Assembly (NCBI GenBank): GCA_037903355.1
Contig: JBAJFE010000038.1
Coordinates: 124,001-188,000, forward strand
Direction: 5' to 3'
Length of the DNA: 64,000 nt
Source: Trichuris trichiura
Lineage: Eukaryota > Nematoda > Enoplea > Trichinellida > Trichuridae
The translations under genes and the position numbers were made by a program. Under the pieces are notes generated by a model that was not told the DNA's origin, ran no database searches, and worked only from the letters and a program-made list of their open reading frames with translations. The stretch's first letter is position 1; every line of letters begins with the position of its first letter. Below are positions 28,702 to 40,918 of the stretch, piece after piece.

Positions 28702-31364
28702 ATGGACCACAATTCCATAGTTAATTGTGGCGGTGTTTCGTTTACAAATGCCGGGCCGATCGAACGGCCCGCAAGCAGGCGAACGGTCAATGGGTTACCT
28801 AGAAGGTCTTGCCGTTTCTTGTCACCGGAAGAGTTGGCTGCTGGCGAATCGACTAACTGGCATGAACTGGAGATAAGAGGCTGCGTGCGAAACTTGTCGC
28901 CACATTTATTCACGCTTCATCATTTAACCGCTTTGTTTCTCTGCGACAATGAGTTGCAATAGTAAGATTATATAACATACGATTGGGATATTGGTTTTAT
29001 TGTTCTCTTTATAGCTTGCCTGCGGATATCGCAAAGCTTACAAGCTTACGCGTTCTAGACGCTTCTAATAACAAGCTAAGCACCTTGCCAGCTGCGCTGG
29101 GAGACCTCTCAACTTTGGAACAACTTTACGTGAACAATAATCTCATACGTGTGCTGCCCTGCGAACTTGGGAAGTTGTACAGGTTGAAAACGTTAGGTAT
29201 TCGAGTAGATCACTTCAATTGACGCGAATAAACGAATTTTGCTTTCATTTTGCAGGTTTGTTGGGTAATCCGCTAACTCCTGAAATCAACCAAATATATA
29301 GGCTCCCGGGAGGAACAGTGAAGCTGCTTCAATATTTAATGTGTCAGTTATGTGGTAAGCTTTCAGTCGGATATTTACTCTGCCATTTATGTTCCAGCTT
29401 CTGTTACTACTATAATTGCATGCCTACGGAGAATTCTGGTTCACCACGTAGCTCTGCAAGCGCGCCTATATGTTCGTTTTATTCATGTACAGTTTTTATG
29501 CGCCTCTTTTGTTCGTTCCATTCATCAGGTGACGCGCTGCTAATTGAGTGCGCGCCAGGCAGGGCTATCGCTGTCTTGTTGATCTATCGTTCCTTGTTTA
29601 TCTCTAAAACATTTGCAGTAGGTTATGACTGGTTGTTTTTGCAGCTACGTCTTCTGTTCCTCCGGAAAGAAACTGGATTCCCCTACAGCGTTCTCGCAAG
29701 GAAAAAGGGCGTAAGTAACTTTTCAGTTTACAGTGCGCAGAAGCCTTGAGAGGAGAGTTCGTTTCTTACGCTTCGCTTTTTCTGCAGTGTGGGCGTCTAG
29801 ACTTAGGCCAAATAGAGTTCCCCGTTTTCATCACCTTACCATAGTTTAAATAGTATGTATGCAGTGAGTAGGAGACATTGTCCTTGTAGAATAGCGGGCG
29901 TCCATCATTTTTTGACATCCCGACAGCAATATCCTTGTAAACAATAGCGAGAGTATTCTCTTTGAAGTTTGAAGTTGCATTGAAATCTTCCTTCTGCAGC
30001 CACGTTCACCGTAATGTGCTACAACGTGTTATCCGACAAGTATGCAAGCCCCATTGTGTACTCGTACTGTCCTTTATGGGCGCTCAATTGGTCGTATCGT
30101 CGCAGAGCTATTCTTCAAGAAATGATTGGTCACAAACCGGATGTCATATCACTTCAAGAAGTTGAAACTGAGCAATTTCGCCTTTTTTTCGTACCTGAAC
30201 TTCGAAAACACGGCTATGATGGCATATTCTCGCCAAAATCGCGTGCAAGGACTATGGACGAGGAGAACCGTAAGCACGTCGACGGCTGCGCCATGTTCTG
30301 GAAAACGGACAGGTCCGTGGAATTGTTTTGCTTGACTTTGCTTATTGCCTTTGTTGGCTACAGATTCAAGCTGAAAGATGAGCATTTGATAGAATTCAGG
30401 CAGCTGGCCATAGCAAATGCTGAAGGCTGCCAGCCCATGCTGAATAGAGTCATGACTCGCGATAACATAGCCCTTGTGGGCGTTCTGCAGCTTCAGGAGA
30501 ATTTCGCGTGCACATGCGTTACCGGTATGTCAGCATTGGACAGCAGGTTTAATTTAGCGTTCTTCCTACGTGTCCATAGACTCTTCGTCTCCCGGTGTTG
30601 TGCAGGCGCAACTTAAGGTACCTCTGGTCGTTTGCACTGCTCATATCCACTGGCATCCTGAATTTTGTGATGTTAAACTTGTGCAAACGATGATGCTCGT
30701 TCAGGAGTTGGACCATCTTGTCGACGAAATCGCGCACAATCACGGTATGGTTCCAGCCGACGTGCCGGTTATACTATGCGGAGATTTGAATTCCTTGCCA
30801 AATTCTGGTGGGTCTTTGTTGAGTTTTTCCATTTTACAACTAGTCTTGGCAGGGGTGCACGAGTTTTTGTCCAAAGGACGGATACGCGCTGACCACGGCG
30901 ACTTCAAAGAATTCAGAAACCAAAGCTGCTTGCAGCGAATGAGCGCCGCTGGCAATGAATCGAAGGTTTACACGCACAGACTGGCTCTCGAATCTGCATA
31001 CGACGCGAACATTATGCCATTCACTAATTTTACGTAAGAGAGAAAAAGAGCAGTTGAAAAATGGCTCCAGTATTAATAATCGCCTTCTTTCAGCAATTAT
31101 TTCAAAGGCGTGATCGACTACGTTTTTGCAACTCCAAGGACTTTGATTAAAGTCGGTCTGCTTGGCTCCATCGATGTTGCTTGGTTTCAGCAGAACAAAA
31201 TAGTCGGTTGCCCTCATCCAAGTATTCCTTCCGACCGTAAGGACTTCACCGCATTTTTCAAATAACAGACTAATACTCAACGAAACGTTTTAGATTTCCC
31301 CTTGCTGGTTGAGTACGCATTTGCTAGCTCAGTCCTAACCCAGAAGGCACCAAAATCGCCATGA
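28702..31364 (+). CDS. CNOT6: CCR4-NOT deadenylase catalytic subunit CCR4 (CNOT6/6L)
   Basis: CCR4 removes poly(A) tails from mRNA as part of the cytoplasmic CCR4-NOT complex. Exons: 28702-28961, 29015-29196, 29256-29354, 29645-29710, 30000-30312, 30364-30524, 30580-30807, 30853-31033, 31094-31236, 31294-31364 (567 residues; human CNOT6 has 557). An N-terminal extension precedes leucine-rich repeats that dock CAF1 (LTALFLCDNELQ, LPADIAKLTSLRVLDASNN, YVNNNLIRVLPCELGKL). The exonuclease-endonuclease-phosphatase domain follows: VMCYNVLSDKYA, the catalytic Glu in VISLQEVETEQF, FSPKSRARTM, RKHVDGCAMFWK, AHIHWHPEFCDVKLVQT, CGDLNSLPNS, FKGVIDYVF, and the catalytic His in SDHFPLLVEY, which is split by the last intron. 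The protein looks fully active. Confidence 0.95.
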
Positions 31365-34346
31365 GACTTAGGGAAGTGTCCAAGAAGTACAATCTGTTGA
31401 TTGCCTCAGCGTTGTGTACATTCATTTTTTCGTCGCTACCGTTGTTCGATGTTTTTATTTATTCGCGCAGTATTTTTTCCATTGGTTTTCGGCTCTTGCG
31501 TGTCCAACTCATTATACACTTGTCAGCTTTAGGCCTTGAGACGTATTGATGGTTTTCCTCTGCGTCGCTCGCCCTTGCCCAGTTTTGCCTTTAGAGAGGC
31601 CCACTTGATTTGTACAGGCACTTTTTCGACCCAAGGTTGCATTCGTCGCCTGTTCCACGGTCAGCTGTACAGAACCTGACATTTTTTGCGTGTCTACTAT
31701 GTACAATTCCTTATAACTGCACTCCCTGTTGTTAGTTACTTTTCTTTTCCATCCAGCAAGTGCAGTAGCCGCAGACCTCGACGTTTGTTCCTTTACCAAA
31801 GCGGTGATCACGCAGTTGTTTGTATTAATGTTTGCTGTTTTTGTTTTTTGGATCTTGCAACCTGTTTCAATGTTTTAGTCATCGTTTTGCCAGAACTGTC
31901 ATTGTTGATATTTTCGTCAGTTTACGGGCCTTTGCCGCCTGATGTTTGTCTAGTTATCTACAAACTGTAGCAAAACTCAGAGTCGAAATGTGATAAAGTT
32001 TAAGTCGCCGCGTTTTGTCATTCCCATTGTCTTGCGTCCTTGTCGCCAATTCGTTATGGCTTTACTACTTTTGCGAAGGTCGTCGCTTGGCTTTTTTTTT
32101 GTAAATAATTGTTGACGTCCGTTTCCCACTGACGATCAGTTGCACAAATAGCAAAGACAGCATGAGGAGACAAATCGTTCTAAGCTGCGTTGTTACGTAG
32201 TTTTTTAGGACAAAGTATTTGGAACCAGAATCGAGTGCCTTAGGCTCGAGCTTTCACACCAGGGCACATCGGTTGTCAAACGAAAACCGTCGATAATTTT
32301 CTTGAACTGCTGAAATAAACTACAGGTAGGGGAATTTCTTTTTTTTTTAATGTAGGGACAGTAACAAGGATGGCTGGAAAAGTGGATTCTAGTTGGATAA
32401 AAAGGGAGTGCAGGTAGTTCCCGTTAATAGAGACATCATACCTTATAGAAGGAAACACTATTTTTCCCAATAATGACTCTTTCCTTCATCGTATATTCGG
32501 TTACATCAGTAAACAGTTCAGTGAACTTACGTCGTTGTTCCTGGTCTAAGTGTTCTGCAAGAGCTGTTCAAAAGAAACTCAGCTCTGTTCTACTGGAACG
32601 AAGAAACATTGTCAAGGCGAGGGAGTGCTACCTTATATGTCCAATAAGACGCCCGTAACTGAGGGTAGTGAGATAGAAAAGCGAGCACAATGACCCTCCA
32701 CTCTTCTCTACTTGCGAAGTCATTTATTTTAGGACTGAGAAGACGTTTTTCCATAAGCTGAAGGCGAAAGTATGTCGCTTCTGGATACAACTTTAAACTT
32801 TATCCGTTGTGAAAAGTTACCCAATTAGTATATAATTGCTATAAAAGGAAAAACATGTTATGCAGATTTTGCGAAAGAGGACCCATAGCTTCGCGCTGTA
32901 TAGATTAAATGAAAACCTCAAATACAAAATAATTCATCTTTCAATGCAGTTTATTGATAATTTTTCTACGTTGCTGCTTACAAGTAAACAATCTTTCTGA
33001 CGCTTTGAACCAAATCGTCATTTTTCTATAGTTCACATGTCCACTGTAACGCAATTTCACGTAAGTCGAGATTTTCCAAGATATTCAAGTGACCAATTTT
33101 TCACGTTATACAAGAGTATGCAAGTTATTACTCCGGACGTTCCAGCTGGTTTTTTATCTTTTCTTGTTGACATGCGGGTGAATATCGTAGCTGAAGAAAA
33201 TAGTGCTATATGCATGTTTCAGATTCGTTTTACTTTTTAGCACAGGAAGCCCTAGGATAAAGCGACAGCTAGTTCCTGGAAAATCCGGGAAAACCTCGTG
33301 TTATAGGGCACGCGTAAAGTACATAGCGTTTTCTGATGGGATCCTACATTATCATGGTAGATTTCATCGTTGCGGTAGCATCCGTTCACAACCAGTTCTT
33401 GTGATCCGAAGAACTTAAACTGGTTATGAACGGATTCTGCCATAAAAATAAGACCTACCCAGAAGACACGTAAAATATAAGAAAATCAGGATTTGAAGGC
33501 ATCAAAAAAAATGGCTTACTTTTAAACAACAGGACTGTTTAAAGTTTAAAGACTATTTAAGTCTGCGGAGTATTCCTATCAGTGCTTGTTCAACCTACAA
33601 CCATCAATTATTTGCCGCGAAAGTCATTTACACCAGCGTTGCATAAAGGGGCCCTTTTCATTCGACATAATCCTACCGTCAGTTAAGGTACTGAGGTTAG
33701 CGCGGTATGGAACGCACTGATTAGGAAAAGCAAATGCCGCTCCTTGCCAAGCTGACTTCTTTCTCCCACCCAGTGCCTATGTAATAAATAGCACGCAGGA
33801 GCGAACGCCTTCGCTTCTTACTCGGTGACAACGAAACTAGAGCGTTTCGAAAGCTAAGATAACAGGTTAGTAGGTGTACTGGATTTTGCCTAATAAATCG
33901 CTCGCCCACCCGCTGGTAGAGCAATTCCTTATTGTACTTAGATGTAATGACTACACTGCAAAAAAAGGAGAAAAGCCGTGAACGACCTCAAATAAAAACG
34001 TAGTTCTTCCTAGTGGAAGCGCTTAAAATCTTAAAATAATCGAGGAGATTAAGGGCTTTTGAACCGATTTATTTGATTATTTCATTAAAGAAGACGCATA
34101 TGACAAGCTTTACCACACGGCTCCTCAGTAAGGAATGAATACACAACTTGTCTTAATGCTGTGCACCTAGAAAGTGCTTTCGCAGGACTCGCTTCCCGAC
34201 TAAGTGATCTAAAGGCTGCTTACAATAATTGAGGAAAGAAATTAAGCCCGTATGTTTTGCCAAGTGAAATTTTGTACAGGCAGTGCAAGAGAGTAACAAT
34301 GCGTGCATAAAACACCTCGTCTTCAGAATCCGCAAAACGGATTCCC
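31365..34346. other. Intergenic between convergent CNOT6 and MCM2
   Basis: No gene recognised. It contains a small inverted repeat at about 33376-33436 (CCGTTCACAACCAGTT with AACTGGTTATGAACGG) and a dispersed-repeat fragment at 33270-33315 resembling one at 430-490. Confidence 0.4.
33376..33436. repeat. Short inverted repeat
   Basis: Arms CCGTTCACAACCAGTT and AACTGGTTATGAACGG with one mismatch, separated by about 20 nt. Confidence 0.6.
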
Positions 34347-37300
34347 TCACAAAAACTGAGTAATAATCTTCTTTGCTTTATCGTACTTGAACCGATTGCT
34401 GGTGAATAAGTCGCTTAAGTAGAACGCCGATAAGTTTTCTATTTTGAGCTGTTTAGCCTGCAAGAAAGAAAGTCGTCAAGACCTTAGAAAAATCCGTTAC
34501 GTCATTCACCTTTTCGAGCAAGTCGAGTTCGTGCACTTCGATGCATTTCATTCCCAGCACGTCGTCGCTGCGCAGAACGTTCGTTTTTATTCGAATCTGT
34601 TCGTTGACGCACTGCTTTAGCAGGTAAAGAAGCAAGTGATTGTTGTCCTGAGTGAAGGACATGTATTTGGAAAACACCTGTAAGGCGAACTAGTAAGTTG
34701 AAAAAATAAACCAAAAAAAGTAATTTTAGAACCAACCCTTCGCATCTGCCTCATAACTGAATACTTTTGCGTCTGTATGAACGACTCTAAGGTAACGCGC
34801 ATAGCCATTGACACGTCATCTGCAGAAACATAATTTCGCAGTCGTAACTTCGCATGAGCTTCGCACAACCGTATGATAGATTCGACGTGGCGAACCGTTA
34901 TCGATACACTGCTTGTTGCCTGAAACAGTTAGCTGCAACTTCAACACAACAGAGGATAAGAGAATTTTAAACATCTGATTCACGTCGCATGTCCGCGTAG
35001 AGCTTAGCAATTTTGTCTTGGTCCACTTGACCGAGTGACGGGTGAATATTCTCACGAGCGTACGTAATGTACTTTTTCAAAAGCTCTTGTGGGATGAGTT
35101 CAATCTTGCCGCGCTCTTGCGACGGAGTCTAAGTACGAAATGAGCATGCAAGTACGAAGACCATTTTTGAACATCATACGAAAGTTGAACCGTCAGCTTC
35201 AGTTGACGGACTACCTGGCGACTGAACGAGCTCATTTTCACGTAAGTCAGGGTGATGCTTAATGTGGCTTTGAACGACAAACTTTGCCAAGCGCTCATCC
35301 TGTTCGAAAATGTTATTAAACGAAAGGACTTGCGGAAATTAAAGTACCTCGACAGCATCGGCGTTATCTCTAACGACGCAAAATACGTCGAAGCGGCTTA
35401 GAATAGCCTCACCTAAGTCGACGTTCTCGGAAAATGTCCGTGATGCGTCGTATCGGCCGGATATTGGGTTTGCTGCAGCTATGACGGAACAACGAGCTTG
35501 CAATGATGAGACTATGCCTGCTTTAGAAATTGTGATTGTCTGCTGTTCCATTGCTTCGTGAATACTCGTTCTGTCGTGGTCGTTCATCTGTGAAACGAGA
35601 CTCATTCCCTTCAGAATTTAAATTTTTTGTCCATTAGCAACCTTGTCGAATTCGTCGATTAGACAGACTCCTTTATCTGCTAATACTAGCGCGCCAGCTT
35701 CGAGAGTCCATTCCTGCGTGACAGGATGGCGTAGAACATGCGCAGTAAGCCCAACGGCAGAGGCACCCTGACCGGTCGTTAACACTCCTCGAGGAGCAGT
35801 CGATGCAACGTAGCGAAGAAATTGGGACTTCGCCGTTCCCGGATCGCCGCATATAAGAACATTTATGTCGCCCCGAATTTTATGCTTCTTGCCAGGATTT
35901 TTTGATTCACCACTGACCAATGCCAACGCAAGCGCTCTCTTGATTTCCTCATGACCGTAGATGGAAGGCGCAATACTGGCGAAAATCTAAGCATGCCGAT
36001 CTTGTAGATGGTCACCTGAACTATTTCAACCTACTCGATCAGTGATGTTAGGGTCGGTTGACAGTCTCATTATTTCATCGACATCATCATCTGTCAACGA
36101 AGACACAGCTACTTTATCCTCCCTTTTCGAAATATAATTAGCTATTATAACAGTAGCAAAAACGGGAAAGCCGTGTTTGGCATTCAAAGAACCATCGTAG
36201 TTGTGCGTGTATATACCACTCAGTTCCTTTAAAAAATAGTTTAACAAACAAGAGTAATTAAACTATGGCGTTTTTACAATTTCGTCGCCCGGTTTGCAAG
36301 TGTCGCACAGGTCAGCAAGAAGAATACAATCCTTGGAACGAGGTATACGGCCTGCGGCTACTTTGTTAGGACTTTCCTGCACAGTTACGCATTGATAATT
36401 TTGGTAAATAGTCTAAAGATAGAAAAACGGAAACTGCCGAAGCAAAATAATAGAGCATACGTACTTCTTCCGTGTTTACTTCGAACGGACCGCCGGACTG
36501 ACATTCAGGACAAAAACCTGGCTTGACTTCTTGATGAGCCGTTTGGACGAATGGGCCTAACACGAAGCCACATTTCAGGCAGTCATACTTGATTACTGAC
36601 AGTTGCGGTATTATTCCAGTTGTGGTAGTCACAACTCCGCTAATTCTAACCAAATTATTTAAATTGGACTGCCTTAGGCCCCTTATAGTTTCTTCCAAAG
36701 GCAGTTCGGCTATGCGGACGTGTACCGACGGGGCAATTCGTTGATACTTTGGGTACATCTTAATAACCAGATCCATCGCCACTTTGTTCAACACTGGAAG
36801 CACTTCGTCCGGATATTCGGGAAGGATGTAGGCCAATTCCAATTCTCCCCTTTCTGTGGCTAAATGCTTGAAACTGACCACCAAACTTTCCCGATTCGCC
36901 TGACACATTTGGCGAATCTTCTCCAAATAAACGTTGACACCCTTCTCGTCCCTGTACGACTGGAGGAATCCCTGGAAAAGCATAGCAATTCTCTCGTTAG
37001 CGAGCGTAAGCGAGGAAGGATCAAGATTGCGCCGATTGCGAAAGAAATGCAACAAGTCTATTTCGATTGTCTAAAAGAGATGAAAACTTCAGGACGTAAC
37101 GCAAAAAAAAACTTTCTTACATTTAGTTGAACGTCATCTGACAGAATATCTCCTTCTGTCAGCTGTTGCGGAGGGACAAAACGGCGACGCCGACGCAGTA
37201 ACTCAGGCTTTCCATCTACTGCTTCCGAACCATCTTTGAGAAAAGCACAATAAGTCACGGACTTGTCCTGCCTACCCTACCGTAAAGTAAATCGGAGGCA

Positions 37301-37786
37301 ATTCGACCTTGGCCAGCGGCAGCTTCCATTCGATCACGTTGGTTCATTTCACTTTCTGCAGCACGACGAGCACCAATAGACATTTCAGAAAATTCGCTCT
37401 CGTCGTCCAACATGCTCCCTTCGAAATAATCCAACGGCTGAACGTGCGTGTATTCCCTGAAACAGTCATTACTCCAATCAGTATTCTAATGATTTTCAAC
37501 GTTTTACTCACAATTCAAAACCTTCAGCAAACAAATCTTCGCCTTCTTCTTCGTCTTCATCGTCACGCAAGTCGTTAAACAGTTCCCTTTCAATTTCCGG
37601 GTCAAAGCCTCTCTCCTCTGCTGCTTGTTCGTCTGCTGGTTCCCGACCGTTTGTTGCCTCTGTTGGGACATTTTCAATGGCCGTTTCCATGCTACTACTC
37701 GTATCATTATCATCATCATCGGCGACAACAACGCGGCGACGACGTCGAGGCGTTGGCGAAGAAAAGGGCGATTCTTGTGAAGGCAT
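34347..37786 (-). CDS. MCM2: DNA replication licensing factor MCM2
   Basis: MCM2 is a subunit of the nuclear MCM2-7 replicative helicase and also a histone chaperone through its N-terminus. Exons on the minus strand: 37786-37512, 37456-37281, 37233-37121, 37070-36465, 36412-36278, 36226-36035, 35986-35642, 35587-35348, 35299-35215, 35115-34973, 34919-34737, 34677-34510, 34457-34347. They total 923 residues (human 904). The N-terminus is acidic with Ser/Arg clusters ([28 protein letters not shown]). The C4 zinc finger is CLKCGFVLG with CPECQ. AAA+ domain: Walker [10 protein letters not shown], Walker [25 protein letters not shown], arginine finger LSRFD. The C-terminal winged-helix region ends at TGA 34347. 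Two donors are unusual (GTTGCT after DEFDK, GTTTAA after RRESD), yet the frame is kept throughout. Confidence 0.95.
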
Positions 37787-39048
37787 GCGTCCAGAAGAGC
37801 TAATAAGACAAGCACATATTATCGTAAGACGTAGAAAACTTTTATTTAATAAAGCAAAAAACGAAAATAAGAAAACAGACGGAAAAAATTAAGCTATTCG
37901 TAAGATTGAAGTCGCAGTGTCAGTACTGTATTACGAGCAGGTACAAGTGACTTCGCCAGCTTAAAACATCTCTCATTTTTCAAAGTTTTATTTCTCAATT
38001 AATTTTTATAACTGCTAAACATAGTCAACTTTTACAGCGTCAGGTCGTTTTGCATTTCATGTCGCTACGCTAACGGAATAGGAATAGCTTTAAGTTCACA
38101 AAAGTTTCGACTTTCCGAAACAAAAGTAACTTTTGGAACGTTTTCCAAACAAAACGTTTTTTTCTGTAAGAATAGACATTTTGAAATATTCAAAGCAAGG
38201 GAGCCCATGTCGCTAGACTGCACTCGTATTATGAATAAAGCCGTTGAGAAAAAGTTGCATGATTGTGGGATAACACTGTTCAGGTCTTCAATCGGACGAT
38301 TTATGGTGGTTGGCATTGCTCGGAGAATAAGTGCACGTGCTTCGTGCATGAGTGGATGGAAATGATTGGAGGCAAGAGCTACAAAATTTATCCTATTGGG
38401 TATCACGCGAAAAGCTCTACAGTTTTGTCCATGTCACCAATCTCAGATAAATTAAAATCATAACGCTGAAGCGGAACATATTTTTTCGCTAGTTTGCACC
38501 ATTACAGTTAGCCTCCGTTAATAAATTGTAAATGGAGAATTCAATCAACTAAGACGAACGAATATTTAGTAATGCAGAAAATATTATTCTTAGAAGTATT
38601 TTCCAATTTTCGCAAAGTTCATGCAAGAAGAGAATTTATGTTTATTCTGGATAGGCAAGTTTTTTACCATTTCAGAAGATTCTTGAAAACGGGGTGTTTT
38701 GTAACGGGCTGTATTTTCATGGTTGTAAGGTCTTCTACGGCTTTTCCCGTTTTTCGTTGTGCTGTTTACATTAATAGCACATCGAAAAACGGGAAAAGCC
38801 GTTGAAGACCTCACAACCGTATCAGAAGATCTACGTATCAGTTCACCGATAGCGCTCGCATGTTTCAATGCCAATCTCTAAAGACTGTTAATGGAAGAAG
38901 AGAGGCAAAGTTTAATTCCGCCTCCACAATGAAATTCTAAACGAGAAAATCGCTTTTATTAGTCTGCAAAACTGTTCCCGTATTTTTTCGTATAAAAACT
39001 GAACTTTGCCGGATTTGAAAACAACTGGATGTTTACGTGGTTATTTCA
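37787..39048. other. Intergenic between MCM2 and the kinase gene
   Basis: A minus-strand open stretch at 38065-38406 lacks an ATG start and has no recognised domain. It is followed by a long hairpin at 38721-38817. Confidence 0.4.
38721..38817. repeat. Near-perfect palindrome (about 43-bp arms)
   Basis: GGTTGTAAGGTCTTCTACGG and CTTTTCCCGTTTTTCG pair with CGAAAAACGGGAAAAG and CCGTTGAAGACCTCACAACC. The loop is about 10 nt inside AGCAC ends, with only a few mismatches. It is either a foldback transposon remnant or a source of hairpin RNA. Confidence 0.75.
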
Positions 39049-40259
39049 TCAGTCACCACCGTCATTCTTTTCATTCGGCATCATGTCGTGCATCGGTGCA
39101 GCTACGGTTTCCGCATGGTATTCTCCTTCCTGTTCCCAATCTAGGGGGAACCATTCCTGATAATTTTTTCGTTGCATTATTGCGTTCAGTTGGTTATAGC
39201 AAAGCTCATAATTCGGCTCGTCATAGTAAGTGAGTATGTTTAGGTGTTCACCAATCATAATAAACTCTGCCGGGCAGCCCTCACAAAAGGACGTTATGGA
39301 GGCAAGTGCCTTAGACTTTGCCTGACCGAAGGCGGCAGCCTGCTTTGCGACCGATGCGTTCTAAAATTGAAGTAATAAAATCACTTGAGCTTCTCTACGG
39401 ACATATGCTACTATTAACGGATTTCTTACCCTTGGTGGACAAAAGGTGCGCCAAGGAACTTGACCAACTGTCATCCGAACTAGCATGAAGTACCAAGACC
39501 AGAGGTCATCCTTACGGGCTTGCTCTTCACCTTTCAAAACGTCTACAGAAGCATAGTAAAGAGTCCCTCTGAAGCCCACCTTCTCTCTGGGGCGTCGCAG
39601 CTTTCCATCTTCCTTTACGTACTTTCTGCACATACCAAAATCCAAGCAAAAAACATCGCGGTAATCAGGAGGACGGCCGGTAGCAAAATTTTGCGGTTTT
39701 ATATCACGATGAAGGTACCTAAACATTTAAATGGAGTGCGTTGAACGAAACATAAATTAACTGGACCTATTACCCTGCCAGATGCAAATCCTGCAACGAT
39801 TCAAGACTTTTTTGCGCAAGGTGAAGGCAGCTTCGTAGCGTAAAGCGAGTCCGACCGTCAGGAAACTTGGGACGCAGTGACTCCAGCATGCTGTTGAAAC
39901 TGGGCCCAACGAGCGTCATTACAATGAAGCAATAGCTTGTTTTTTTCCCAATCCCGAAGAGCTGACAGACATGGCGGGCCTGTCGGCCATTAAGTTCTTT
40001 TAACACAACTACTTCCAACTTTAAGGTCCGGAAATCTTGCGCATTTAACTCTATCTGAAGTGGGAAAATGTTTATTGAGCTCCATTGAAGCCGATGAATT
40101 ACCTACTTTCATTGCTTCATACTTTTTTAGGTTCTTGTCGAAGACTTCGTAAACAGCACCGAAGCCGCCTTTACCCAGCACCTTCTCAACCATCCATCTA
40201 TCGTCGACGCAGTCACCTTCATGCAGCAGAGCTCCAGCTTCTTCCCCGCCTCCCCCCAT
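39049..40259 (-). CDS. Tau-tubulin-kinase-like / CK1-superfamily protein kinase
   Basis: Serine/threonine kinase of the CK1 superfamily, TTBK branch, which is greatly expanded in nematodes and often sperm-related; substrates unknown. Exons on the minus strand: 40259-40107, 40054-39774, 39718-39430, 39360-39049, giving 344 residues with no extension beyond the kinase domain. Glycine loop VLGKGGFGAVYEV (about residue 26), ATP-binding Lys in YEAMK, the helix-C region LEVVVLKELNGRQARHVC, catalytic loop LHRDIKPQNFA, metal-binding CLDFGMCRKY, then FRGTLYYASVDVLKGEEQ in place of APE (the CK1/TTBK signature), and DDLWSWYFMLV. All catalytic residues are present, so it should be active. It reads away from ATP6AP1. 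Confidence 0.9.
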
Positions 40260-40918
40260 GTCGTAACTGACTGAATATACTACTCGCTACACCCCTCAGC
40301 ATAACAGCGATAAAAACTGGAAGTTACAAATTGGAAATAATTAAAAATTAAAAATTTACAGTAACGCCAGCTTGTACTTTAAAGCGACCGACGCGAGCCG
40401 CAGCAGTTGACTTGTTGCCAAACTAAAAGTTACTTGCGGCTTATTTGCGAATACGGTAGAATTGGCGTTTGTCGGTTACGTCTGACTGAATTCTTATGAA
40501 GTTTGTAATGTGATTTTGGACTTTTTCTTGGTGCTATCTGTTCAAGCGGTTTTGCACACTGTAGCAGCAGCTTTGACTGGTATGGAACTTGTTTGCGATG
40601 TGTTTAAAATTGAAAGTTTATGATGAACAAATAGATTTTGCTTTATAGGGGTTCAAGAGAGGGAGACGCGCGCAGGTCGGTTCATTAAAACATCAGTAAG
40701 GCGAACTTATAGTTATGCACGGCAGCGGTAAGTTTGAAGTGACGCAAAGAGCTAGCTACTTTATTTTCTTCAAGGAGTTCGTCTGCAACTTCTCGTCTTT
40801 CTTGCCAATTGCGCACTGCTGTGCAAATCGTTATATTCAGATAAAGTGACGTTGGCATGGAATTTTGATGGGTAATTCATGCAAATAATCCTTTAGTATT
40901 CTTAATGGATTGTTTCAG
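40260..40918. promoter_or_regulatory. Divergent region between kinase and ATP6AP1, with missing 5' exon
   Basis: It probably contains promoters for both genes and the unplaced first exon of ATP6AP1. A hydrophobic signal-like reading (DFFLVLSVQAVLHTVAAAL) lies at about 40520-40590, but it has no in-frame ATG and the wrong splice phase for the next exon. Confidence 0.4.

Noticed and set aside
31231..31265. Apparent loss of the CNOT6 catalytic His (reading SDRKDF then stop)
   Set aside because: CGTAAGG holds a splice donor; splicing 31236 to 31294 restores SDHFPLLVEY and a normal C-terminus.
35116..35128. MCM2 exon acceptor at 35129
   Set aside because: It puts a TGA in frame; the acceptor CGCAAG ending at 35116 restores [13 protein letters not shown].
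38065..38406. Minus-strand frame of 113 codons as a gene
   Set aside because: It begins with GTG rather than ATG and shows no domain or partner exons.
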